Part shown: positions 8,723 to 15,705 of the stretch, one piece after another
Position numbering within the stretch: position 1 is the stretch's first letter
How the letters are laid out: each line of letters starts with the position of its first letter
Source of the DNA: Agrobacterium tumefaciens_K
GTDB lineage: Bacteria; Pseudomonadota; Alphaproteobacteria; Rhizobiales; Rhizobiaceae
Length of the DNA stretch: 64,000 nucleotides
Assembly (NCBI RefSeq): GCF_031801495.1
Contig: NZ_JAOEGC010000002.1
Coordinates: 2,694,084 to 2,758,083, forward strand
Reading direction: 5' to 3'
Translations under genes and position numbers: made by a program
The notes under the pieces: model-generated
Seen by the model: only the letters and a program-made list of their open reading frames with translations
Told to the model about the DNA's origin: nothing
The model's database searches: none

Positions 8723-9322
8723 ATGAAACACGAGCTGATCCTTGCCTCGTCCAGCGCGTCGCGGCAGATGTTGATGCGCAATGCCGGGCTCGTATTTTCG
8801 GCCATTCCAGCCGATATTGATGAGCGGGCGATTGACGAGAGGCTGGAAAAAGATAGCGCCTCTCCCCTGGAGGTCGCACTTCAGCTTGCGCAGGCAAAAG
8901 CGCTCGCAGTCAGCGAGGCGCACCCGTCCGCCATCGTACTCGGCTGTGACCAGACCATGTCGCTCGCTGGCAGGGTATATCACAAGCCGAAGGATTTGGA
9001 GGAGGCGCACGCCCATCTGATGTCGCTCTCCGGGAAAACGCATCGCCTGAACAGTGCAGCGGTGCTGGTGAAGGGCGGCGAAATGATATGGCAGACCGTC
9101 ACCAACGCCGATCTCACGGTTCGTGAACTTACGGCGGAATTCGTCACCCGGCATTTGCAAAGTGTCGGAAAAAAAGCGCTGACCAGCGTTGGCGCATATC
9201 AGTTGGAAGGTGAGGGAATCCAGCTATTCACTTCCATCGAAGGGGATTATTTTACGATTCTCGGACTTCCGCTTCTGCCACTGCTGGAAAAGTTAAGGGA
9301 GCTAGGGGTCATTGATGGCTGA
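8723..9322 (+). CDS. maf: Maf-family nucleoside triphosphate pyrophosphatase
   Basis: 199 residues. The N-terminal signature LILASSSASRQMLMRNAGL and the GCDQT motif are typical of Maf/YceF enzymes, which hydrolyse non-canonical or modified nucleoside triphosphates to monophosphates. It lies 31 bp after ppsR and overlaps the aroE start by 8 bp. Its TGA stop codon (9320-9322) is the first three bases of a parS-like site. Substrate subclass (dTTP/UTP or m7GTP) cannot be fixed by eye. Confidence 0.88.
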   Translation: MKHELILASSSASRQMLMRNAGLVFSAIPADIDERAIDERLEKDSASPLEVALQLAQAKALAVSEAHPSAIVLGCDQTMSLAGRVYHKPKDLEEAHAHLMSLSGKTHRLNSAAVLVKGGEMIWQTVTNADLTVRELTAEFVTRHLQSVGKKALTSVGAYQLEGEGIQLFTSIEGDYFTILGLPLLPLLEKLRELGVIDG

Positions 9323-10175
9323 TTCACGTGAAACATTAACCAAGAATGCATTCGTTGCCGGCTATCCGATCAAGCATTCCCGCTCGCCGATCATTCATTC
9401 CTATTGGTTGAAGCACTTCGGCATCAACGGTAGCTACCGCGCTGTCGAGGTTTCTCCGGAGGCATTTCCTGAATTTGTCTCGGTGCTGAAAGAGCAGCGC
9501 CCGAATGGCTTTGTCGGCGGCAACGTGACCATTCCGCATAAGGAAACGGCCTTCAAGTTGGCTGACAAACCGGACCTGCTGGCGGAGGAACTCGGTGCGG
9601 CAAATACGATATGGGTGGAGGATGGCAAACTCTGCGCGACCAACACGGACGGTTACGGCTTCGTCTCCAATCTCGATGATCGCCATCCCGGTTGGGACAA
9701 GGCACGAAGTGCAGTGGTTCTCGGAGCAGGTGGCGGAAGCCGGGCAATCATCCAGTCACTGAGAAACCGGGGGATTGCTGAAATCCACGTGCTGAACCGG
9801 ACCGAGGAGCGGGCAAGAGAACTGGCCGATCGTTTCGGGAAGCAGGTGTTTGCCCATTCCATGCAGGCATTGCCCGAGGTGATGCAGGGTGCCGGTCTTT
9901 TTGTGAATACGACGTCGCTTGGCATGGACGGTACAGCGGCCCCTGATTTTGACTTTTCGCCGATGGCGAATGGAGCGGTGGTGACTGACATTGTTTACGT
10001 GCCGTTGAAAACACCCATCCTGCGCATGGCGGAGGAACAGGGCATCGCAACCGTTGACGGACTTGGAATGTTGCTTCAGCAGGCGAAACCAGGTTTCGAG
10101 CAGTGGTTCGGGAAAAAACCTGAAGTGGATGAAACGCTTCGCTCCATTATCATAAAGGACATGGAGACACACTGA
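9315..10175 (+). CDS. aroE: Shikimate dehydrogenase (NADP+)
   Basis: 286 residues from the ATG at 9315; a TTG one codon upstream is a less likely start. It has the substrate-binding motifs GYPIKHSRSPIIH and GNVTIPHKE, the NADP-binding glycine motif GAGGGSRAI and the C-terminal VDGLGMLLQQAKPGFEQWFG. It reduces 3-dehydroshikimate in aromatic amino acid synthesis. It overlaps maf upstream and shares one base with the coaE start downstream (TGATG). Codons 3-7 (DSRET) lie within parS site 3. Confidence 0.96.
   Translation: MADSRETLTKNAFVAGYPIKHSRSPIIHSYWLKHFGINGSYRAVEVSPEAFPEFVSVLKEQRPNGFVGGNVTIPHKETAFKLADKPDLLAEELGAANTIWVEDGKLCATNTDGYGFVSNLDDRHPGWDKARSAVVLGAGGGSRAIIQSLRNRGIAEIHVLNRTEERARELADRFGKQVFAHSMQALPEVMQGAGLFVNTTSLGMDGTAAPDFDFSPMANGAVVTDIVYVPLKTPILRMAEEQGIATVDGLGMLLQQAKPGFEQWFGKKPEVDETLRSIIIKDMETH
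9320..9335. other. parS site 3 (one mismatch; contains the maf stop codon)
   Basis: The sequence is TGATTCACGTGAAACA, identical to site 2 in opposite orientation and one base from the consensus. The leading TGA is the maf stop; the rest encodes part of the aroE N-terminus. It lies about 1.6 kb right of the putative oriC. Confidence 0.88.
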
Positions 10176-10783
10176 TGCTGGTCATCGGCCTCACCGGTTC
10201 GATTGGTATGGGAAAGACGACCACCGCAAATCTTTTCCGGGATGAGGGGGTGGCCGTCCTCGATTCCGACAAGGTGGTGCATGACCTCTACAAGGAAGAG
10301 GCTGCTCCTCTGATCGAAACAGCTTTTCCCGGAACTGTAGGATCGAACGGTGTTGACCGTGTAAGACTGGCGGAAATCCTCAAGGTGAATCCGGCTAATT
10401 TTAAAGTGCTGGAGAACATCGTCCATCCGCTGGTGCAGAGCAGGCAGCGTGAATTCCTTCAGGCATCGGAAAACGAGGGCAGGCAGTTTGCTCTTCTCGA
10501 TATTCCCCTGTTATTTGAAACGGGCGCGGAAAATCGGGTAAACACCGTTGTAGTGGTAACCTGCGATCCGGAAATACAACGCGAACGCGTCCTGTCGAGG
10601 CCGAGTATGACACCGGAAAAATTCGAAATGATCTTGGCCCGTCAGATGCCTGACGACGAAAAACGTCGTCGTGCCGATTTCGTCATCGACACCGGCCATG
10701 GTATCGAAGCTGCCCGCGACAGGGTAAGAGAGATCCTGAAAGATCTGGCACGGGATAGAGATACGGGAGAAAAAGATGCGTGA
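10175..10783 (+). CDS. coaE: Dephospho-CoA kinase
   Basis: 202 residues with the N-terminal P-loop GLTGSIGMGKTT and the FALLDIPLLFE motif of dephospho-CoA kinases. It phosphorylates the ribose 3'-hydroxyl of dephospho-CoA, the last step of CoA synthesis. Its start overlaps aroE and its last 8 bp overlap dnaQ, so all three are probably co-translated. Family length is normal. Confidence 0.95.
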   Translation: MLVIGLTGSIGMGKTTTANLFRDEGVAVLDSDKVVHDLYKEEAAPLIETAFPGTVGSNGVDRVRLAEILKVNPANFKVLENIVHPLVQSRQREFLQASENEGRQFALLDIPLLFETGAENRVNTVVVVTCDPEIQRERVLSRPSMTPEKFEMILARQMPDDEKRRRADFVIDTGHGIEAARDRVREILKDLARDRDTGEKDA

Positions 10784-11474
10784 GATCATTTTCGATACCG
10801 AAACCACGGGGCTGGAATCGAAGTCCGACCGTGTGATCGAAATCGGCGGCATCGAGCTCATCAATCACTTCCCTACGGGAAGAACGTTGCACCTTTATAT
10901 CAATCCGGAAAACCGCAAGGTTCACCCGGATGCATTGGCGGTACACGGCATCACCGATGAGTTTCTGCAGGACAAGCCGAAGTTTGCGGACGTCGTGGAC
11001 CAGATCCGCGATTTCTTCGACGGCGCTCGCTGGGTTGCACACAACGCCACGTTCGATATGGGCTTCATCAACGCCGAATTCGCTCGTCTGGATATTGCGC
11101 CGGTCGCGCCTGATCTGGTGACGGACACGCTGTCGCTGGCGCGACGGAAACATCCGATGGGGCCGAATTCGCTCGACGCGCTTTGCCGGCGTTATGGTAT
11201 CGACAACTCACATCGAACCAAGCACGGCGCGCTTCTCGACTCCGAACTTCTGGCTGAAGTCTATATCGAAATGATCGGCGGTCGTCAGACCGCTCTCGGC
11301 TTCGGCTCTGGCGCTCAGCAAGACGCGGTTGTGGCGGAGGATGAAGGGCCGGTCGAAGCATTGCAGCGGCTTCGACCCTTACCGGACAGGCTGGATGCAG
11401 ATGCCGCCGCAGCTCATGGAAAGCTGGTTCTGGCAATGGGCGACAAGGCAATCTGGAACCGTTATCAGGACTAG
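10776..11474 (+). CDS. dnaQ: DNA polymerase III epsilon subunit (3'-5' proofreading exonuclease)
   Basis: 232 residues. The DEDDh exonuclease motifs are visible: FDTETTGLE at the N-terminus, HNATFDMGFIN in the middle and HGALLDSELLAEVY near residue 150. It proofreads for the replicative polymerase. It ends the ppsR-maf-aroE-coaE-dnaQ run and is followed by a strong bidirectional terminator shared with secB. Confidence 0.96.
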   Translation: MREIIFDTETTGLESKSDRVIEIGGIELINHFPTGRTLHLYINPENRKVHPDALAVHGITDEFLQDKPKFADVVDQIRDFFDGARWVAHNATFDMGFINAEFARLDIAPVAPDLVTDTLSLARRKHPMGPNSLDALCRRYGIDNSHRTKHGALLDSELLAEVYIEMIGGRQTALGFGSGAQQDAVVAEDEGPVEALQRLRPLPDRLDADAAAAHGKLVLAMGDKAIWNRYQD

Positions 11475-11508
11475 TCTGGGATCGATCGATGGTTCTCAGA
11501 AAACAGGG

Positions 11509-11548
11509 CAATAAAAAACCGGGTTCGATGACCCGGTTTTTTTATTGC
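11509..11548. terminator. Bidirectional intrinsic terminator between dnaQ and secB
   Basis: A GC stem (ACCGGGT paired with ACCCGGT) has a short TCGATG loop and is flanked by A-run and T-run, so it serves both strands. It lies exactly between the convergent ends of dnaQ and secB. Confidence 0.9.
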
Positions 11549-11562
11549 GATTTTTGCTCCGA

Positions 11563-12045
11563 TCAGTTCGGAACGGCCTGAACCTTGGCCCTTGCCTGCT
11601 CTTCGGCAACGCGCTGCGCGAACATCTGCGCAAAATCGATCGGATCGATCATCAGCGGCGGGAAGCCGCCGTTGCGCGTCACGTCTGCAATAATCTGGCG
11701 GGCAAACGGGAACAGAAGACGGGGGCACTCGATGAAGAGGACCGGCAGCATATGCTCCTGCGGGAAACCGGCGATACGGAAAACGCCGCCGTAAACCAGC
11801 TCGGCTGCGAACAGTACCTTGTCGCCGTCCTTTGCTTCTGCGTTCAGCGTCAGCACGACGTCAAAATCAGAGCCGGAAATCGGGTTCGCGTTGACGTTCA
11901 CATTTATGTTGATCGAAGGCGCGTTATCGCGGGCCTGAAGCGAACGAGGAGCGCCCGGATTTTCGAACGAAAGATCCTTGATGTACTGGGCAAGAATATT
12001 GAGAGAAGGGCTTGCTGCGCCCTGTGCACCATTTTCAGCGGTCAT
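11563..12045 (-). CDS. secB: Protein-export chaperone SecB
   Basis: 160 residues from the ATG at 12045, which has a GAGGAA ribosome binding site; a six-codon upstream extension is rejected. It is recognised by SLNILAQYIKDLSFENP and the MLPVLFIECPRLLFPFARQII segment. The tetramer keeps precursor proteins unfolded and hands them to SecA. It follows fxsA by 84 bp on the same strand. Confidence 0.96.
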   Translation of the reverse strand: MTAENGAQGAASPSLNILAQYIKDLSFENPGAPRSLQARDNAPSININVNVNANPISGSDFDVVLTLNAEAKDGDKVLFAAELVYGGVFRIAGFPQEHMLPVLFIECPRLLFPFARQIIADVTRNGGFPPLMIDPIDFAQMFAQRVAEEQARAKVQAVPN

Positions 12046-12129
12046 GCTATTTCCTCGCGGCATGAATTTGTGGGAGGGGGTCTACCATTTCGACCGAAGC
12101 CTTACAACCCTTGGCGACTGCCGCACTTT

Positions 12130-12666
12130 TCAGGACTTGGGAAGATTGCGGTCATCCGGTCCGTTTGACCAGGGGGAATTGCCCGGACCTTCCCGATGGA
12201 AGTCCCCTTCATCCAGGTCGACAACCCTGGAGTTGCCGCTGCCTTGCGGGTCATTGCGGAAACCGGACTGCGATCCTGCTCCGAAACCCGATTGGCGGAA
12301 AGAACTGGCGACAACGACGCGTGGGCCGAAGGTTTTCCAGAAGAACCGGCGTACAGCGGGAGACAGGAGGAGCAGGCCGATGATGTCAGTGATGAAGCCC
12401 GGTATGAACAGCAATACGCCGGCGACAACCCGCATCGCGCCATTCACCAGCTCGTCGGCCGGTTGCGCACCGGTTCGTCCGGCGTCCTGAAGGTTCCTCA
12501 CCATGCTGAGGCCGCCGAGGCGCAGGATGAGCAGACCAAGAAACGAGGTAAAGACGATGAGCGCCAGTGTCAGCCACAGGCCGATCGCTTTGCCGACAAC
12601 GATAAAACCGGCGATTTCTAGGATCGGCATCAGAAGGATGACGATGGGGAGAAAGGAAAAACGCAT
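12130..12666 (-). CDS. FxsA-family membrane protein
   Basis: 178 residues. The first 90 contain two to three hydrophobic helices (LPIVILLMPILEIAGFIVVG and LTLALIVFTSFLGLLILRLGG) and a third around the LLFIPGFITDIIGLLLL motif, the FxsA hallmark. In E. coli FxsA overproduction relieves F-plasmid exclusion of phage T7; its normal role is unknown. The C-terminal half is polar and low in recognisable motifs. It is divergent from timA and upstream of secB. Confidence 0.85.
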   Translation of the reverse strand: MRFSFLPIVILLMPILEIAGFIVVGKAIGLWLTLALIVFTSFLGLLILRLGGLSMVRNLQDAGRTGAQPADELVNGAMRVVAGVLLFIPGFITDIIGLLLLSPAVRRFFWKTFGPRVVVASSFRQSGFGAGSQSGFRNDPQGSGNSRVVDLDEGDFHREGPGNSPWSNGPDDRNLPKS

Positions 12667-12736
12667 ATTCTAGCCTTGCGTGTGCGCTTCTGGCAGATTG
12701 TGTGCCTTCACGACACCGATGATTGAATCTGCATGT

Positions 12737-12764
12737 TTGAATGATGATAAGATGCAGACTATAT
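12737..12764 (+). promoter_or_regulatory. Candidate sigma-70 promoter for timA-mltA-smr-xre
   Basis: TTGAAT at 12737-12742 and CTATAT at 12759-12764 are separated by 16 bp, close to the rhizobial CTTGAC/CTATAT pattern. It lies 42 bp upstream of the timA start in the 140-bp divergent gap. Confidence 0.45.
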
Positions 12765-12806
12765 GATGTTCAAGATTTCAGATTTAAATGGCGGTCACGG
12801 TAAAAG

Positions 12807-13505
12807 ATGGGCTTTAGCGACTTTATCACATTGTTTTTCCTCGTGGCGGCGGTGCTGATCTTCCTTCAGCTGCGCAGCGTTCTCGGTCGCCGCACAGGCA
12901 ATGAAAAGCCGCCATTCGATCCTTACAGCCCCCGTGACGTGGCAAAGAGCCCTGTTTCGGACGATAACAAGGTCGTGACCTTGCCCAAGCGGGGTGAAGT
13001 TGACGAGGAAACCCGCTTTGCCGAAGTGGACGCGATGGCGCCGGAAGGCTCTGCGCTGAACACATCACTGCGGGAGCTGATGGAGAAGGATCCCTCCTTC
13101 CGTCCGAAGGAATTCCTCAACGGTGCACGCATGGCTTATGAGATGATCGTCATGGCCTTTGCCGATGGTGACCGCAAGACACTGAAGAACCTTCTGTCCA
13201 AGGAGGTTTTCGAGGGCTTCGATGCGGCAATTTCCGAGCGTGAGGCTCGCGGTGAGGTGGTCAAATCCACGTTCGTGGGTATCGAGAAAGCCGACCTGAC
13301 GCAGGCCGTCGTTCGTGATTCTGAAGCGCAGATCACCCTTCGCATCGTCAGTCAGCTTATTTCCGCAACATACGACAAGAACGGCAATCTGACGGATGGC
13401 GATCCGGAAGCGGTTGCCGAGGTTGACGATATCTGGACATTCTCGCGCGACACGCGCTCGCGTGATCCGAACTGGAAGCTTATCGCGACCGAATCCGAAC
13501 AATGA
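12807..13505 (+). CDS. timA: Tim44/TimA-domain membrane-anchored protein
   Basis: 232 residues with one N-terminal membrane helix (FITLFFLVAAVLIFLQLRSV), a charged linker, then a C-terminal Tim44-like domain (FLNGARMAYEMIVMAFADGDRKTLKNLLSKEVFEGFDAAI). Mitochondrial Tim44 tethers the import motor; in alphaproteobacteria TimA is an inner-membrane protein of uncertain role. It heads four genes with 4-bp overlaps (timA-mltA-smr-xre). The symbol follows the Caulobacter homologue and is a family-level call. Confidence 0.85.
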   Translation: MGFSDFITLFFLVAAVLIFLQLRSVLGRRTGNEKPPFDPYSPRDVAKSPVSDDNKVVTLPKRGEVDEETRFAEVDAMAPEGSALNTSLRELMEKDPSFRPKEFLNGARMAYEMIVMAFADGDRKTLKNLLSKEVFEGFDAAISEREARGEVVKSTFVGIEKADLTQAVVRDSEAQITLRIVSQLISATYDKNGNLTDGDPEAVAEVDDIWTFSRDTRSRDPNWKLIATESEQ

Positions 13506-14623
13506 TAACGACACCGGCTGAATTTTCCGTCGAGGAGGTTTCGTTCGAAGACCTGCCGTTCTGGCAGAATGACGATCCACGAAACCTTTTTCCAGCGATG
13601 CGCAGGATGCTCACGCATCTGCAAAATGCCAAGCCTTACAGGACGGGTGAACTTGGTCTTTCGGCAGGTGATCTCATTCCGCTTCTCGAGTTGGCGGACA
13701 ATGCCGCTCCGGCAGACGCGGATAAGGCGCGGCGGTTCTTCGAGGAAAACTGTCGCCCCTTCCGCATTTCGCAGGCAAACGGAAAACGTGGCTTCGTCAC
13801 GGCTTTCTATGAACCGGAACTGGAAGTTTCCGATGTTTGCGACGATGTCTGGAAATATCCTGTTTACCGCAGACCCGCGGATCTGATCGACATCGACGAC
13901 AAAAATCGCCCCGAAGGTTTCGATGCATCCTATGCATTCGCACATCAGACTGGCGATGATATTTCGTATTTCCCCGACCGTCGTGCGATCGATCAGGGAT
14001 ATCTGGAAGGCAGGGACCTTGAGATTGCCTGGGCAAAATCGAAGGTCGATCTGTTTTTCGTCCATGTCCAGGGTGCCGCGCGTCTCGTCTTCCCGGACGG
14101 TCGGGTAAAGCGTGTGACCTACGCGGCCAAGGCCGGACACCCCTTTTCACCGATTGGACGGCTTCTCCTTGATCGCGGAGAGCTCGATCCCAGGACAATT
14201 TCGATGCAGTCGATCCGCAAGTGGCTCGGCGCTCATCCGGATCAGGTAGACGATGTGCTGTGGCATAACCGCTCCTACATCTTCTTCCGGGAAGCCGATG
14301 TTACGGATTTCGACCTCGGTCCGATTGCAGCTGCCAAGGTTCCGCTCGTTGCCAGCAGATCGCTTGCAGTCGACCGGCTGCTGCACACATTCGGATTTCC
14401 ATTTTTTATCCATGCGCCGACACTGAAGCATCTTGATGATGGAAAACCTTTCTCGCGGTTGATGCTGGCATTGGATACGGGGTCCGCAATAGTCGGCCCG
14501 GCGCGTGGGGATATTTTCACCGGTTCGGGTTTCGAGGCGGGAGAGCTGGCTGGCACGGTGCGCAACGATGCCGATTTTTATATACTGATTCCGCGCATGG
14601 CTGCGGAAAGGTATCGGCGATGA
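13502..14623 (+). CDS. mltA: Membrane-bound lytic murein transglycosylase A
   Basis: 373 residues. It carries the MltA domain (GFVTAFYEPELEVS ... YPVYRRPADLI) and the C-terminal 3D domain (RLMLALDTGSAIVGPARGDIFTGSG) with the catalytic-type aspartates. It cleaves the glycan strand to 1,6-anhydroMurNAc products. No lipobox or convincing signal peptide is visible at the N-terminus, so export of this form is unclear. It overlaps timA and the Smr gene by 4 bp each. Confidence 0.92.
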   Translation: MITTPAEFSVEEVSFEDLPFWQNDDPRNLFPAMRRMLTHLQNAKPYRTGELGLSAGDLIPLLELADNAAPADADKARRFFEENCRPFRISQANGKRGFVTAFYEPELEVSDVCDDVWKYPVYRRPADLIDIDDKNRPEGFDASYAFAHQTGDDISYFPDRRAIDQGYLEGRDLEIAWAKSKVDLFFVHVQGAARLVFPDGRVKRVTYAAKAGHPFSPIGRLLLDRGELDPRTISMQSIRKWLGAHPDQVDDVLWHNRSYIFFREADVTDFDLGPIAAAKVPLVASRSLAVDRLLHTFGFPFFIHAPTLKHLDDGKPFSRLMLALDTGSAIVGPARGDIFTGSGFEAGELAGTVRNDADFYILIPRMAAERYRR

Positions 14624-15189
14624 AGGGCAGTCGAAAACTCGGCAAGGATGAACGCATTCTCTGGGGCAGGGTGGCGAAGACCACGCGGCCGATCTCGGGG
14701 AAGCTGGAGGATTTGCTGGATTTCGATGAAATCGAGGAAGAGGTGGTCGAGCCTGGCGTTGTGGAGAAGAGCAAGGCTGGTTTTCCACGCATGCTGGTGG
14801 AAGTTCCGGACGTGCAGCCCGGCATGCCGTCGCTCAAGCAGAGGGTTCACCAGCCGCTCGAAAAGCCTGTCAAGCGCAAGCTGACCCGCGGCCGGCTGCC
14901 GCTGGAAGGGCGCATCGATCTGCATGGAATGGTTCAGAGCGAGGCACATGCCGTCCTGCTCGATTTCCTTTTGCAGGCGCATGAGCGTGGACTGCGGCAT
15001 GTTCTGGTCATTACCGGAAAGGGGCGATCCATGGGAAGCGAGGGTGCCTTGAAGCGCGCCGTGCCCATGTGGTTCTCCAAGCCGGAATACCGTTATTTGA
15101 TTTCCTCATATGAGGATGCCTCGATTAATCACGGTGGTGAGGGTGCGCTCTATGTGAGGCTGGCAAGACGAAGGGTTGAGAAATCATGA
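14620..15189 (+). CDS. Smr-domain protein
   Basis: 189 residues. The C-terminal Smr domain shows IDLHGMVQSEAHAVLLDFL, then VLVITGKG and the GGEGALYVRL end. Smr domains are nucleases or nucleic-acid binders (MutS2 C-terminus, small proteins acting on collided ribosome mRNA). The N-terminal 90 residues are charged and probably disordered. It lies between mltA and a Xre regulator with 4-bp overlaps on both sides. Substrate unknown. Confidence 0.88.
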   Translation: MKGSRKLGKDERILWGRVAKTTRPISGKLEDLLDFDEIEEEVVEPGVVEKSKAGFPRMLVEVPDVQPGMPSLKQRVHQPLEKPVKRKLTRGRLPLEGRIDLHGMVQSEAHAVLLDFLLQAHERGLRHVLVITGKGRSMGSEGALKRAVPMWFSKPEYRYLISSYEDASINHGGEGALYVRLARRRVEKS

Positions 15190-15551
15190 CGCCTTTTGCC
15201 GAAGCCGTTCGGACGTTGCGGGAACGAAAAGGCGTAACGCAAAAGGAGATGGCCGCAGCCATCGGCGTTTCGCCCGCTTACCTTTCGGCACTCGAGCATG
15301 GCAGGCGCGGGCGGCCGAGTTTCGATCTTCTCCAGCGCATTGCCGGATACTTCAATATCATCTGGGACGAGGCGGAAGAGCTGTTTTTTCTGGCCGGGTC
15401 GTCCCACCCTCGCATCGTCATCGATACAGCCGGATTGCCGCCGCAATATACCGCTTTGGCCAATGGCCTGGCGCGTGATATACGCAAGCTGTCGCCGAGT
15501 GTGATAGAGGAACTGACGGCGGTGCTGCAAAAAAGCCGTTCTTGCGATTGA
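15186..15551 (+). CDS. Xre-family helix-turn-helix regulator
   Basis: 121 residues. The N-terminal HTH (LRERKGVTQKEMAAAIGVSPAYLSALEHGRRGRPSFDLLQRI) is a textbook Cro/Xre fold; the C-terminal 55 residues are a small helical tail without a known sensor. It is the last gene of the timA-mltA-smr run, overlapping smr by 4 bp, with gyrB 155 bp beyond. Its target is unknown; autoregulation of the run would be a reasonable guess but no operator was identified. Confidence 0.88.
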   Translation: MTPFAEAVRTLRERKGVTQKEMAAAIGVSPAYLSALEHGRRGRPSFDLLQRIAGYFNIIWDEAEELFFLAGSSHPRIVIDTAGLPPQYTALANGLARDIRKLSPSVIEELTAVLQKSRSCD

Positions 15552-15705
15552 AAGCCTTATATCCCCTGATTTATGCAGCGGATGGGACATGCGGCCTTTG
15601 GATATTTGCTGGGAATTTCTATAGTCCCATGTCGGAATTTGAGTGATTCGCTGGCTGCAAGCCTCTCACGAAAACTTGGCCGGGAAAACTTTGGAAAGAG
15701 TACTT

